Position numbers and translations under genes: made by a program
Shown: piece by piece, positions 1 to 8,675 of the stretch
Layout of the letters: the number at the start of each line of letters is the position of its first letter
How positions within the stretch are numbered: the first letter of the stretch is position 1
DNA from: Rhodoferax sp.
Lineage (GTDB): Bacteria > Pseudomonadota > Gammaproteobacteria > Burkholderiales > Burkholderiaceae_C
DNA: 64,000 nt
Direction: 5' to 3'
NCBI RefSeq assembly: GCF_030653815.1
Contig: NZ_JAURYQ010000036.1
Coordinates: forward strand, 272,127 to 336,126
Notes under the pieces: model-generated
The model's database searches: none
Seen by the model: the letters and a program-made list of their open reading frames with translations, nothing else
Told to the model about the DNA's origin: nothing

Positions 1-2088
1 GCGTTCCTGTTTGGTGTGCTCTACCACGTGTTTCAAAACGGCTGGGAAGACAAGCAGTACATCAATGACCGTGTCTATGGCATGGAAAAGGTCAAGGACG
101 AGGTCATGGCCCAGTGGACGCCCGACAAGGTCGAAGAGGTCTGTGGTGTCAAGGAAGACCAAGTGCTGCGCGTGGCCCGCATGATGGCCGAGAACCGCCC
201 CAGCACACTGGTGTGGTGCATGGGCCAGACCCAGCACACCATCGGCAACGCCATGGTGCGCGCCTCGTGCATTTTGCAGCTTGCCCTGGGCAACGTGGGC
301 AAGAGCGGTGGCGGCACCAACATTTTCCGCGGTCACGACAACGTGCAGGGCGCCACCGACGTGGGCCCCAACCCCGATTCACTGCCGGGTTACTACGGCA
401 TCGCCGAAGGCTCCTGGAAACACTTCGCCAAGGTTTGGGGTGTTGACTTCGAGTGGATCAAAAAGCAGTTCGCCTCACCTGCCATGATGACCAAGCCCGG
501 CATCACGGTGTCGCGCTGGATTGATGGCGTGCTCGAGAACAACGAGCTCATCGATCAGGACAGCAACCTGCGCGGTGTTTTTTACTGGGGCCATGCGCCC
601 AACTCGCAAACCCGTGGCCTGGAAATGAAGCGCGCCATGGACAAGCTGGACTTGCTGGTGGTGGTAGACCCCTATCCGTCCGCCACCGCGGCCATGGCCG
701 CCATGCCGGGCAAGCCCGAAGACCTCAACCCCAACCGCGCCGTCTACCTGCTGCCGGCGGCCACACAGTTCGAGACCAGCGGTTCGTGTACCGCGTCCAA
801 CCGCTCCATCCAATGGCGCGAAAAAGTGATCGAGCCGCTGTGGGAAAGCCGCTCCGACCACATGATCATGCAGCAGTTTGCCGACAAGCTGGGCTTTGGC
901 AAGGAGCTCTCAGTCAACTACAAAATGCAGAAAGTCAACGGCATGGACGAGCCGGTGCCGGAAGACATCCTGCGCGAAATCAACAAGGGCACCTGGACCA
1001 TTGGCTACACCGGCCAGAGCCCGGAGCGCCTGAAAGCGCACATGCGCAACATGCACGTGTTTGACATCAAAACCCTGCGCGCCAAAGGTGGCAAGGACAA
1101 GGAAACCGGTTACGACTTTACGGGTGACTATTTTGGCTTGCCATGGCCGTGCTACGGCACGCCCGAGCTCAAGCATCCGGGTTCGCCCAACCTGTACGAC
1201 ACCTCCAAACACGTGATGGACGGCGGCGGTAACTTCCGCGCCAACTTCGGCGTGGAAAAAGACGGCGTCAACCTGCTCGCAGAAGACGGCTCGCATTCTT
1301 TGGGCGCCGACATCACCACCGGGTACCCCGAGTTCGACCACGTGCTGCTCAAGAAACTCGGCTGGTGGGACGACTTGACCGACGCTGAAAAAGTCGCCGC
1401 CGAAGGCAAGAACTGGAAGACCGACCTCTCCGGCGGTATCCAGCGTGTGGTGCTCAAGGTGCATGGTTGCCATGTGTTCGGCAACGCCAAGGCGCGTGCC
1501 GTGGTGTGGAACTTCCCTGACGCCATCCCGAAACACCGCGAGCCTTTGTATGGTATTCGGCCCGACCTGGTCGCCAAGTACCCGACGCACGACGACAAGA
1601 AAGCGTTCTGGCGTCTGCCCACGCTGTACAAGACGGTGCAGGACAAGGCGGTGACCGACAAGGTGCACGAGAAGTTCCCGTTCATCATGACTTCCGGCCG
1701 CCTGACCGAGTACGAGGGTGGTGGCGAGGAAACCCGCTCCAACCCGTGGCTGGCCGAGTTGCAACAGGAAATGTTCATTGAGATCAACCCCAAGGTCGCG
1801 GCTGACAAGGGCATTCGCAACGGCGAGCGTGCCTGGGTGTCCACACCCACTGGCGCACGCCTGAATGTGCAGGCACTGGTGACCGAGCGCGTCGGCCCCG
1901 ACACGGTGTTCTTGCCCTTCCACTTCTCCGGTCGCTGGCAGGGTGCCGACATGTTGTCTCATTACCCGGCCGGGGCGGCGCCCATTGTGCGCGGCGAGGC
2001 CGTCAACACGGCCACCACCTATGGTTACGACAGCGTGACCATGATGCAGGAAACCAAGACCACGGTCTGTAACGTCGAGAAAGCATAA
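1..2088 (+). CDS. fdhA: Formate dehydrogenase alpha (catalytic) subunit, 5' end outside window
   Basis: Large molybdopterin subunit that oxidises formate to CO2 and passes electrons to the iron-sulfur subunit encoded next. The reading frame is open from base 1, so the N-terminal 4Fe-4S site and the Cys/Sec ligand region lie outside the window; about 695 residues of a normally 950-1000 residue protein are present. Visible are the conserved QTQHTIGN and GNVGKSGGGTN stretches of the molybdopterin fold and, over roughly the last 130 residues, the molybdopterin-dinucleotide-binding beta-barrel domain (TSGRLTEYEGGGEETRSNPW onward). The stop is followed after 10 bases by the beta subunit, which has a GGAG ribosome site, so the two are one operon. 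Assignment as formate dehydrogenase rather than another molybdoenzyme rests on the beta and gamma subunits and fdhD downstream. Confidence 0.93.
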   Translation, partial: AFLFGVLYHVFQNGWEDKQYINDRVYGMEKVKDEVMAQWTPDKVEEVCGVKEDQVLRVARMMAENRPSTLVWCMGQTQHTIGNAMVRASCILQLALGNVGKSGGGTNIFRGHDNVQGATDVGPNPDSLPGYYGIAEGSWKHFAKVWGVDFEWIKKQFASPAMMTKPGITVSRWIDGVLENNELIDQDSNLRGVFYWGHAPNSQTRGLEMKRAMDKLDLLVVVDPYPSATAAMAAMPGKPEDLNPNRAVYLLPAATQFETSGSCTASNRSIQWREKVIEPLWESRSDHMIMQQFADKLGFGKELSVNYKMQKVNGMDEPVPEDILREINKGTWTIGYTGQSPERLKAHMRNMHVFDIKTLRAKGGKDKETGYDFTGDYFGLPWPCYGTPELKHPGSPNLYDTSKHVMDGGGNFRANFGVEKDGVNLLAEDGSHSLGADITTGYPEFDHVLLKKLGWWDDLTDAEKVAAEGKNWKTDLSGGIQRVVLKVHGCHVFGNAKARAVVWNFPDAIPKHREPLYGIRPDLVAKYPTHDDKKAFWRLPTLYKTVQDKAVTDKVHEKFPFIMTSGRLTEYEGGGEETRSNPWLAELQQEMFIEINPKVAADKGIRNGERAWVSTPTGARLNVQALVTERVGPDTVFLPFHFSGRWQGADMLSHYPAGAAPIVRGEAVNTATTYGYDSVTMMQETKTTVCNVEKA

Positions 2089-2098
2089 GGAGAACAAC

Positions 2099-2755
2099 AT
2101 GGCCCGTATGAAATTTGTCTGCGATGCAGAGCGCTGTATTGAATGCAACGGTTGTGTCACCGCGTGCAAAAACGAGCACGAAGTGCCCTGGGGCGTCAAC
2201 CGCCGCCGCGTGGTCACCCTGAACGACGGTGTGCCCGGTGAAAAATCGATCTCGGTGGCCTGCATGCACTGCAGCGACGCGCCCTGCATGGCGGTGTGCC
2301 CGGTCAACTGCTTCTACCGCACCGACGAAGGTGTGGTGCTGCATGACAAGGACGTGTGCATTGGTTGCGGTTACTGCTCTTATGCCTGCCCCTTTGGCGC
2401 ACCCCAGTTTCCTTCGCAAGGCACCTTTGGTGTGCGCGGCAAGATGGACAAGTGCACTTTTTGCGCCGGCGGCCCCGAGGCCAATGGCAGCCAGGCCGAG
2501 TTCGAAAAATATGGTCGCAACCGCTTGGCCGAGGGCAAGCTGCCGGCCTGCGCCGAAATGTGCTCGACCAAGGCCTTGATTGGCGGCGACGGTGACGTGG
2601 TGGCCGACATCTTCCGCAACCGCGTGCTGCGCCGTGGCAAGGGCGCCGAGGTCTGGGGCTGGGGAACAGCGTATGGCAGCGGCGGCAAGGAGCGCGAGCG
2701 CACGCGCGAACAGCAGCGCCAAGGCCAAGGTCAAACCGAGGGAGCGAAATCATGA
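2099..2755 (+). CDS. fdhB: Formate dehydrogenase iron-sulfur (beta) subunit
   Basis: Electron-transfer subunit of 218 residues linking the molybdopterin subunit to the cytochrome b subunit. Sixteen cysteines lie in ferredoxin-type arrangements fitting four 4Fe-4S clusters: C13/C16/C19/C23, C55/C58/C63/C67, C87/C90/C93/C97 and C119/C122/C151/C155. The ATG follows AAGGAG at a normal distance. The last 35 residues are a charged Arg/Gln/Lys-rich tail with no recognisable membrane anchor, unlike the beta subunit of E. coli formate dehydrogenase-N, which carries a C-terminal transmembrane helix; contact with the membrane therefore probably depends on the gamma subunit. Its stop overlaps the start of the following lipoprotein gene (ATGA). 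Confidence 0.93.
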   Translation: MARMKFVCDAERCIECNGCVTACKNEHEVPWGVNRRRVVTLNDGVPGEKSISVACMHCSDAPCMAVCPVNCFYRTDEGVVLHDKDVCIGCGYCSYACPFGAPQFPSQGTFGVRGKMDKCTFCAGGPEANGSQAEFEKYGRNRLAEGKLPACAEMCSTKALIGGDGDVVADIFRNRVLRRGKGAEVWGWGTAYGSGGKERERTREQQRQGQGQTEGAKS

Positions 2756-2973
2756 AAAAAGTCATTTTTGCCGTCGTTTGTGCAGCCGGCTTGAGTGCCT
2801 GCGGCGACCAGCCCCAGGAGCTGACCGCCAGCAAGCAAGACGGCGCCGCCTATACCGGAACCGGCAAGCCCTATGTCAACCCCGACTGGAAGCCGGGTGA
2901 CAAGGCGAGCTGGGAGGCGCAGCTGAAGGCGCGCAACCAGTACGGTCAAAACGATTACACCCGCATGAACTGA
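2752..2973 (+). CDS. Small lipoprotein in the formate dehydrogenase operon
   Basis: A 73-residue protein with a lipoprotein signal: Lys-Lys at the N-terminus, a hydrophobic core and the lipobox LSAC with the acylated cysteine at residue 17. The mature part is about 56 residues, hydrophilic, with a Trp/Tyr-containing segment (KPYVNPDWKPGD) and no further cysteine. The start overlaps the fdhB stop by four bases, so it is translationally coupled, and the gamma subunit follows after 13 bases behind AGGAGG. This position argues for a role in assembling or anchoring the periplasmic-facing enzyme, but that is inference; no family function is known to me. Confidence 0.85.
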   Translation: MKKVIFAVVCAAGLSACGDQPQELTASKQDGAAYTGTGKPYVNPDWKPGDKASWEAQLKARNQYGQNDYTRMN

Positions 2974-2986
2974 GCAGGAGGTCACC

Positions 2987-4165
2987 ATGATCAAAGCCTT
3001 TTCAGTCCTTGCTGCGCTGGCCTTGTGCTGGAGCAGTGCCGTGGCGCAAACAACACCTGCAACCGCCCCAGCACCTGACGCAGCACCCGCTGCGGTCATG
3101 CCCGGTATCCAGGGTCAGAACATCTTGGATGTCAAGCCTGATGCCAGTGAGGAACCTGGTTATGCCAATCAGACCAATGGTGAGCGCGTCCGTGTGCAGC
3201 CTGGCAACAACGCGCCCATGTGGCGCCAGGTGAATTCGGGCGTGGCGGGCTATAGCAGCTTGCCCAAATCCGAGGCGCCCGAAGCCGGGGTGTTGATCCA
3301 GCCTTTTGTCCAGTACCCGGGCTCGCGCCTGACCAATGCCGGCGAAGCCTGGCGCCAGGTACGCAACAACTGGCTGATCCCCTACGGCGGCTCGCTGCTG
3401 CTGATCGTGCTGGGGGCCATTGCGCTGTTTCACTTCAAGATCGGTCCCATCAAGGTCAAGGAGGAACTGACCGGGCGTGTGATCGAGCGTTTCTCGGCCT
3501 TCGAGCGCTCAGCGCACTGGGCCAATGTGGCTGCCTTCCTGGTGCTGGCGGTCTCGGGCGTCGTGATGGCCTTCGGCAAATTCTTCCTGTTGCCCATCAT
3601 GGGCACGACACTGTTCGGCTGGCTGAGTTATGTGCTCAAGAATGCGCACAATTTTGCCGGCCCGCTGTTTGCGGTGTCCTTGCTGGTGGTGATCGTGACC
3701 TTCATGCGTGACAACCTGCCGGCCAAGGGCGACCTGGCCTGGCTGCTCAAGGGTGGGGGCATTTTTTCCGGCCATGAAATTGACTCGGGCCGTTACAACG
3801 CTGGCGAGAAGGTGGTGTTCTGGGGCGGTGTCTTTTTCCTGGGGATCACGGTGGTGGTGTCGGGCCTGGCCATGGACAAACTGTTGCCGGGGCTGAGCTA
3901 CGACCGCAGCACCATGCAGATCGCCCACATGATCCATTCAGTGTCCAACTTGCTCATGCTCGTCATGATGATGGGCCACATCTACCTTGGCACACTCGGA
4001 ACCAAGGGCGCTTACCAGGGCATGAGAACCGGCTACGTGGATGAAACCTGGGCTGAGCAACACCACAAGCTCTGGTTTGATGACATCAAGGCTGGCCGGA
4101 TTCCGGCGCAGCGTACCCCCTCGGCCACGCCTGCAGCCCAGTCGGGCAAAGTGGTTCAAGTTTGA
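2987..4165 (+). CDS. fdhC: Formate dehydrogenase cytochrome b (gamma) subunit
   Basis: Membrane haem b subunit that passes formate-derived electrons to the quinone pool. The protein has 392 residues, longer than the roughly 210-residue E. coli FdnI, because of an N-terminal extension: a signal peptide (about residues 1-20), an Ala/Pro-rich exported segment and one extra hydrophobic helix around residues 127-146. The conserved four-helix cytochrome b core follows, with candidate haem ligands in ERSAHWAN, AHNFAG, AHMIHS and GHIYLG, and a C-terminal segment containing ETWAEQHHKLWFDD. The ATG is preceded by GCAGGAGGTCACC, a strong ribosome site. Confidence 0.92.
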   Translation: MIKAFSVLAALALCWSSAVAQTTPATAPAPDAAPAAVMPGIQGQNILDVKPDASEEPGYANQTNGERVRVQPGNNAPMWRQVNSGVAGYSSLPKSEAPEAGVLIQPFVQYPGSRLTNAGEAWRQVRNNWLIPYGGSLLLIVLGAIALFHFKIGPIKVKEELTGRVIERFSAFERSAHWANVAAFLVLAVSGVVMAFGKFFLLPIMGTTLFGWLSYVLKNAHNFAGPLFAVSLLVVIVTFMRDNLPAKGDLAWLLKGGGIFSGHEIDSGRYNAGEKVVFWGGVFFLGITVVVSGLAMDKLLPGLSYDRSTMQIAHMIHSVSNLLMLVMMMGHIYLGTLGTKGAYQGMRTGYVDETWAEQHHKLWFDDIKAGRIPAQRTPSATPAAQSGKVVQV

Positions 4166-4185
4166 GACGGATGGAGAACAACCCC

Positions 4186-4518
4186 ATGAAGAAAAAGATG
4201 ATGAAATCCTTGTGTGTGGCAGGCGTGCTGGCCGTGCTGGGCTCCGTGGCGTCCGCCAAGTTGCCAGCGCCGTCCGATGAAGCCAAGGCCAAGGCGGCCG
4301 AGGCTGCAGCCAAGGCGGCCTGGGCTGGCAAGGTGGATGCCTTCAAGCTGTGCCAATCGCAAGACAGGGTGGTAGCCCATTACAAGAAAGCAGCCGTGGC
4401 CAAAGGAGCTGCTCCGGCCAGCGCTTGTGTTGACCCCGGGCCGTTTGTCGCTGCCCCAGCAGGTGCCGCATCTGCTGCACCTGCTGCCGCTGCGGCAGTC
4501 CCAGCCAAAAAATCCTGA
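4186..4518 (+). CDS. Small exported Ala-rich protein of the formate dehydrogenase operon
   Basis: A 110-residue protein with a Sec signal peptide (Lys-rich start, hydrophobic core, SVASA cleavage site near residue 24). The mature part is dominated by Ala/Lys heptad-like runs and ends in a low-complexity Ala/Pro tail. It contains two cysteines, in FKLCQSQ and ASACVDPG, which could form a disulfide in the periplasm. The start at 4186 is chosen over the in-frame ATG at 4171 and TTG at 4162 because GGAGA stands 10 bases before it and the signal peptide then starts correctly. It lies between the gamma subunit and fdhD on the same strand, so it is probably part of the operon; function unknown. Confidence 0.8.
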   Translation: MKKKMMKSLCVAGVLAVLGSVASAKLPAPSDEAKAKAAEAAAKAAWAGKVDAFKLCQSQDRVVAHYKKAAVAKGAAPASACVDPGPFVAAPAGAASAAPAAAAAVPAKKS

Positions 4519-4520
4519 TC

Positions 4521-5366
4521 TTGCTGCCACGTCTTACCCAGGCGCGCGCGCCACTGACGCGCGAGGTGTTGGTCGTCAACGAGTTGGGCGACACCGACAC
4601 TGTGTCTATTCCCGCTGAGCGCGCGCTCACGGTGTACGTCGACAAGCGTGAGTTGGTTACGCTCATGACCCTCGGTGCGCACCCTGAACTGCTGGTGCTG
4701 GGCTTTCTGCGCAACCAGCGTCTGGTCGCCAGCGTGGCCGAGGTCGAGTCCATCACGGTGGATTGGGAGGTGGGTGCCGCGGCTGTCAAAACCCGCCAGG
4801 GTATTTCGGACATCGAGGCGCGCACCGCCAAGCGCGTGGTCACCACCGGCTGCGGCCAGGGCAGTGTCTTTGGCGACCTGATGGCCGAGGTGGACAACAT
4901 TACGCTGCCCGCGGCCACGCTGTCGCAAGCCGAGTTGTACGGCATCGTCAACGCCATTCGTCTGCAGGAAACCACCTACAAATCGTCGGGCTCGGTGCAT
5001 GGCTGCGCGCTGTTTCAAGGCGCAGAGATGCTGGTCTTTGTCGAAGACGTGGGCCGCCACAATGCCATCGACACCATTGCTGGCTGGATGTGGATGGACC
5101 CGGAAGAAAGGATGTCTGGCGCCGACAAGGTGTTCTACACCACGGGTCGCCTGACCAGCGAAATGGTCATCAAGTCCGCACAAATGGGTGTGCCCATTGT
5201 GGTGTCGCGCAGCGGCATCACCCAAATGGGGCTGGACGTGGCCCAGCGCCTGGGCCTGTGCGCCATCGGCCGCGCCACCAACAAGCGCTTCCTGTGCTAC
5301 AGCGGGGCCAGCCGCCTGGTGTTGCTGCCAGAACTGGCAGGCGCGCGCGCTACTGCGTTGGTCTGA
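4521..5366 (+). CDS. fdhD: Formate dehydrogenase accessory sulfurtransferase FdhD
   Basis: Cytoplasmic chaperone that in E. coli passes sulfur from IscS to the molybdenum cofactor of formate dehydrogenase. The frame gives 281 residues from a TTG at 4521; no ATG or obvious Shine-Dalgarno sequence is close, and the first ATG is already inside the conserved region, so a TTG or internal GTG start is likely. Family blocks are clear: TTGCGQGSVFGD, SGSVHGCALF, VEDVGRHNAIDTI, TTGRLTSEMVIKSAQMG and PIVVSRSGITQMG. The E. coli active loop has two cysteines (GCGVC); here only the first is kept (C111) and the second is Gly114. It is the last recognisable gene of the formate dehydrogenase cluster. Confidence 0.92.
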   Translation: MLPRLTQARAPLTREVLVVNELGDTDTVSIPAERALTVYVDKRELVTLMTLGAHPELLVLGFLRNQRLVASVAEVESITVDWEVGAAAVKTRQGISDIEARTAKRVVTTGCGQGSVFGDLMAEVDNITLPAATLSQAELYGIVNAIRLQETTYKSSGSVHGCALFQGAEMLVFVEDVGRHNAIDTIAGWMWMDPEERMSGADKVFYTTGRLTSEMVIKSAQMGVPIVVSRSGITQMGLDVAQRLGLCAIGRATNKRFLCYSGASRLVLLPELAGARATALV

Positions 5367-5446
5367 TCGACCCAAACACACCCGCCGCGTCGGGTTGCTG
5401 AACCCGTCGGGCGCCGGTTTCGGCCCGAGTGCGCTATCGTCGCAGC

Positions 5447-7966
5447 ATGAAAATTTCATTTTTGCAATTGGGTTGGCGCTCGCTGACGCGTGATCTGCGT
5501 GCCGGTGAATTGCGCTTGCTGATGGTGGCTGTGACGCTGGCGGTGGCCGCACTCACTGCCGTAGGTTTTTTTGCCGACCGGCTCAAGGGTGGTTTGCAGC
5601 GCGATGCGCGCCAGTTGCTGGGGGGCGATGCCGTGGTGGTCAGTGACAACCCGATTCCGGCCGCCTTCCTGGCGCAGGTCAAGGCACTGGGTTTGCAGCA
5701 GACCATCAACCTGACTTTCCCGACCATGGCGCGTGCGCCCGACGAGACTGGTGGCAGCATCAAGCTGGTTTCCCTGAAGGTCGTGACCGACGGCTATCCC
5801 TTGCGTGGACGTTTGCGCGTGGCCGAGAAAGCCGATGCCACTGGCGACTTGACCCGTGACATTCCCCAGCCCGGTCAGGCCTGGGTTGACGCAGCGCTGC
5901 TGGATGCGCTCGGGCTGCCTGTGGGCGGCGACTTGCTGCTGGGTGACAACAGTTTCAAGGTGGGCCGCATCATCGTCAATGAGCCCGACCGGGGCGCGGG
6001 CTTCATGAATTTTGCGCCGCGCGTCATGATCAACCAGGCCGATGTGCAGGCCACAGGGCTGATCCAGCCCGCCAGTCGCCTGCGTTACCGGCTGGCGGTG
6101 GCAGGCGAGGACCGCGCCGTCAAAAGCTTTGTCGATTGGGCGCAAGCGCAAGTCGACGCCAATGCCGTGCGCGGTGCCCGCGTCGAGGCGCTGGAAGGCG
6201 GCCGCCCCGAGCTCAGCACCACGCTGGCCCGGGCTGAAAAGTTTTTGAACCTGGTGGCGCTGCTGGCGGCGCTGCTGAGCGCGGTGGCAGTGGCCCTGGC
6301 CGCGCGCAGCTTTGCCGCCAACCATCTGGACGACTGCGCCATGCTGCGTGTGCTGGGCCTGCCCCAGCGCACCATTGCCGCGGCCTACACCTTTGAATTT
6401 GTGCTGATCGGCCTGCTCGCCAGCGCGTTGGGTGTGCTGCTGGGTTTTGCGGTGCACTACGGTTTTGTCGCGTTGCTCGCGGGTCTGGTGGACTCGGCCT
6501 TGCCCGGGGCCGGCATCTGGCCGGTGCTGTTTGGCATGGGCATGGGGCTGACGCTGTTGCTGGCCTTTGGCCTGCCGCCCGTGCTGCAGTTGGCCCAGGT
6601 GCCGCCGCTGCGGGTCATTCGCCGGGACGTGGGGGGCCTCAAACCGGCCTCCCTCATGGTGCTGGGCGTGGGGGTGGCCGGCTTCGCCGCTTTGTTGCTC
6701 GCGGCCAGCAGCGACCTTAAGTTGGGCCTGATTGCGGTTGGCGGTTTTGCCGTGGCTACGCTGCTGTTCGCGTCCTTGAGCTGGCTGGCCGTCAAACTGC
6801 TGCGCGCCGTGGTCAATGACACCACGGCACCCACCGCCGTGGTGCTGGCCACGCGCCAGATAGCTGCCCGCCCAGCCTTTGCCGTGGTGCAGGTCAGCAG
6901 CCTGGCCGTGGGTTTGCTGGCGCTGGTGCTGCTGGTGCTGCTGCGCACCGACCTGATCAGCAGTTGGCGCGCGGCCTCGCCGCCGGGCGCCCCGAACCGC
7001 TTTGTCATCAACGTCATGCCGGATCAGGGTCCGGACTTCACGCAGGCCCTCAAAAGTGCGGGGGTGGCTGAGTTTGACTGGTTCCCCATGATTCGCGGCC
7101 GTCTGGTGGCCATCAATGGGCGCAGCGTGAGCCCCGAGGACTACACCGATGATCGCGCCCAGCGCCTGGTGGACCGCGAGTTCAACCTCTCGCACAGCGC
7201 CACCCAGCCTGAACAGAATGTGGTGGTGGCCGGGCGCTGGCAGCCCGATGAAGCTGGCACCATCAGCGTCGAAGAAGGCATTGCCGAGACTTTGGGCGTG
7301 AAATTGGGCGACAGCCTGACTTTTGATGTGGGCGGCGTGCAAACCGTGTCCAAGATCACCTCGTTGCGCAAAGTCGACTGGGCTTCGATGCGGGCCAACT
7401 TCTTTGTCATGTACCCGGTGGACAAGCTCGAAGGCGTGCCCGCCACCTACATGAGCGCCTTCAAGGCGCCCGACAGCCCGGGCTTCGATGCCGCGCTGGT
7501 GCGCCAGTTCCCCAACATCACCAGCGTCAACATGACCGCCACCATCGCCCAGATCCAGCGCGTGCTTGACCAGGTGATTGGCGCGGTGGAGTTTTTGTTT
7601 GCCTTTGCCCTGGCCGCCGGCCTGGTGGTGTTGTTTGCCGCCGTGACCGCCACGCGCGAAGAGCGCGCCCGCGAATTCGCCATCATGCGCGCGGTGGGCG
7701 CACGCGCCAGCCTGTTGCGCCAAGTGCAGCGCATCGAGCTGGCCGGGGTTGGCTTGCTGGCCGGCTTTCTGGCCTCCATTGTGGCCAGTGCGGTGGGCTG
7801 GGCACTGGCGCGTTACGTGTTTGAATTTGACTGGGTGGTGTCGCTGTGGGTGCCGCTGCTGGGCTCGCTGGCCGGTGCCGTGCTGGCGCTGGCCGCCGGT
7901 TGGTGGGGCCTGCGCGAGGTCTTGAATCGCCCGGTGGTGCAGACGCTGCGCAATGCGGCGCAGTGA
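5447..7966 (+). CDS. FtsX/MacB-like ABC transporter permease (YbbP type)
   Basis: An integral membrane protein of 839 residues starting at ATG 5447 (MKISFLQLGW); a GTG 18 bases upstream is less likely. The layout is that of YbbP/DUF214 permeases: an N-terminal helix, a large periplasmic domain, a block of helices (about residues 265-510), a second periplasmic domain, and a final three-helix FtsX domain carrying RAVGARASLLRQVQRIE. Such permeases work with a LolD/YbbA-type ATPase and are often linked to lipoprotein or exported-substrate handling. No ATPase gene adjoins it here; the neighbours are fdhD and a toxin-antitoxin pair, so the partner must be encoded elsewhere. Confidence 0.85.
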   Translation: MKISFLQLGWRSLTRDLRAGELRLLMVAVTLAVAALTAVGFFADRLKGGLQRDARQLLGGDAVVVSDNPIPAAFLAQVKALGLQQTINLTFPTMARAPDETGGSIKLVSLKVVTDGYPLRGRLRVAEKADATGDLTRDIPQPGQAWVDAALLDALGLPVGGDLLLGDNSFKVGRIIVNEPDRGAGFMNFAPRVMINQADVQATGLIQPASRLRYRLAVAGEDRAVKSFVDWAQAQVDANAVRGARVEALEGGRPELSTTLARAEKFLNLVALLAALLSAVAVALAARSFAANHLDDCAMLRVLGLPQRTIAAAYTFEFVLIGLLASALGVLLGFAVHYGFVALLAGLVDSALPGAGIWPVLFGMGMGLTLLLAFGLPPVLQLAQVPPLRVIRRDVGGLKPASLMVLGVGVAGFAALLLAASSDLKLGLIAVGGFAVATLLFASLSWLAVKLLRAVVNDTTAPTAVVLATRQIAARPAFAVVQVSSLAVGLLALVLLVLLRTDLISSWRAASPPGAPNRFVINVMPDQGPDFTQALKSAGVAEFDWFPMIRGRLVAINGRSVSPEDYTDDRAQRLVDREFNLSHSATQPEQNVVVAGRWQPDEAGTISVEEGIAETLGVKLGDSLTFDVGGVQTVSKITSLRKVDWASMRANFFVMYPVDKLEGVPATYMSAFKAPDSPGFDAALVRQFPNITSVNMTATIAQIQRVLDQVIGAVEFLFAFALAAGLVVLFAAVTATREERAREFAIMRAVGARASLLRQVQRIELAGVGLLAGFLASIVASAVGWALARYVFEFDWVVSLWVPLLGSLAGAVLALAAGWWGLREVLNRPVVQTLRNAAQ

Positions 7967-7991
7967 GCAGATGCCTGAATTAACCTAAATC

Positions 7992-8009
7992 AGACCATTT
8001 AAATGGTCT
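7992..8009. promoter_or_regulatory. Perfect 18-bp palindrome, probable toxin-antitoxin operator
   Basis: AGACCATTTAAATGGTCT equals its own reverse complement and ends 46 bases before the antitoxin start. Type II antitoxins of the Phd/YefM group commonly autorepress through such palindromes in their own promoter, so this is the natural operator candidate. Binding is inferred. Confidence 0.65.
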
Positions 8010-8055
8010 TTTGTTAACATCGGGATCCAAACATACCCCGCACAGGAGCCCGGAC

Positions 8056-8382
8056 ATGGACGTTGTACTCGCTGAAACCTCGATAGGCATCACCGAACTC
8101 AAAAAAAATCCGTCGGCCGTGATCCGCGATGCCGGTGCTGACACGGTCGTGATCCTGCATCACAACAAGCCCTCGGCCTACCTGGTGCCCGCCCGCAGCT
8201 ACGAAGCACTGATGGACGTGTTGGACGATTTGCAATTGCTGCCGGTGGTGCGAGAGCGCATGGCGAGCTGGCAAGTCGATCAGGGCAATGTCATCGGCAT
8301 GAGTCGTGAGGAACTGGAACAAATTGCGTTGTCTGTACCCAAAAAAACGGCCCGGGTGGCCGTCAAAACATCCCGGTCATGA
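8056..8382 (+). CDS. Type II antitoxin, Phd/YefM-RelB type
   Basis: A 108-residue DNA-binding antitoxin that should neutralise the RelE-like toxin encoded immediately downstream and repress the operon. The N-terminal half has the Phd/YefM fold signature (a short beta strand, then a helix with ITELKKNPSAVI, then VVILHHNKPSAYLVP and YEALMDVLDD); the C-terminal part, rich in charged residues, would be the toxin-wrapping segment. ATG 8056 is chosen over an upstream TTG because CAGGAG lies 10 bases before it. The stop overlaps the toxin start (ATGA). A perfect palindrome lies upstream. Confidence 0.88.
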   Translation: MDVVLAETSIGITELKKNPSAVIRDAGADTVVILHHNKPSAYLVPARSYEALMDVLDDLQLLPVVRERMASWQVDQGNVIGMSREELEQIALSVPKKTARVAVKTSRS

Positions 8383-8675
8383 CCAGCTACCGCCTGCAGT
8401 TTCTGCCCGAGGCCAAGGCGGAATGGGACAAGCTCGACGGCAGTATTCGCCAGCAATTTGCCAAGGTCTTGTTGCGCCGCCTCGACAACCCGCGTGTGCA
8501 GGCGGCGGCGCTCACCGCCATGCCAGACTGCTACAAAATCAAACTGCGCAGCGCGGGCTTCAGGCTGGTGTACCAAGTCATGGACGACAAATTGCTGTTG
8601 CTGACAATTGCCGTGGGCAGGCGCGACAAGAGCACCGTCTATGATTTGGCCAAGCTGCGCATGACGGCGAAATAA
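8379..8675 (+). CDS. RelE/ParE-family toxin
   Basis: A 98-residue toxin of the RelE superfamily, expected to be a ribosome-dependent mRNA endonuclease. Family features: YRLQFLPEAKAEWDKLDGSIRQQF at the N-terminus, the central DCYKIKLRSAGFRLVYQV strand pair with the conserved basic Lys/Arg residues, and the terminal strand LTIAVGRRDKSTVYDLA. The start overlaps the antitoxin stop by four bases, the usual coupling. Length and residues look intact, so the toxin is probably functional. Confidence 0.9.
   Translation: MTSYRLQFLPEAKAEWDKLDGSIRQQFAKVLLRRLDNPRVQAAALTAMPDCYKIKLRSAGFRLVYQVMDDKLLLLTIAVGRRDKSTVYDLAKLRMTAK

Noticed and set aside
5456-7723. A 755-codon open frame on the minus strand opposite the FtsX-like permease, with comparable long antisense frames opposite parE, parC, bamC/dapA and the formate dehydrogenase alpha gene.
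   Set aside because: High-GC codon usage keeps antisense frames open. The translations are His/Gln/Arg-rich low-complexity sequence without family motifs, and the opposite strand holds clear conserved genes.
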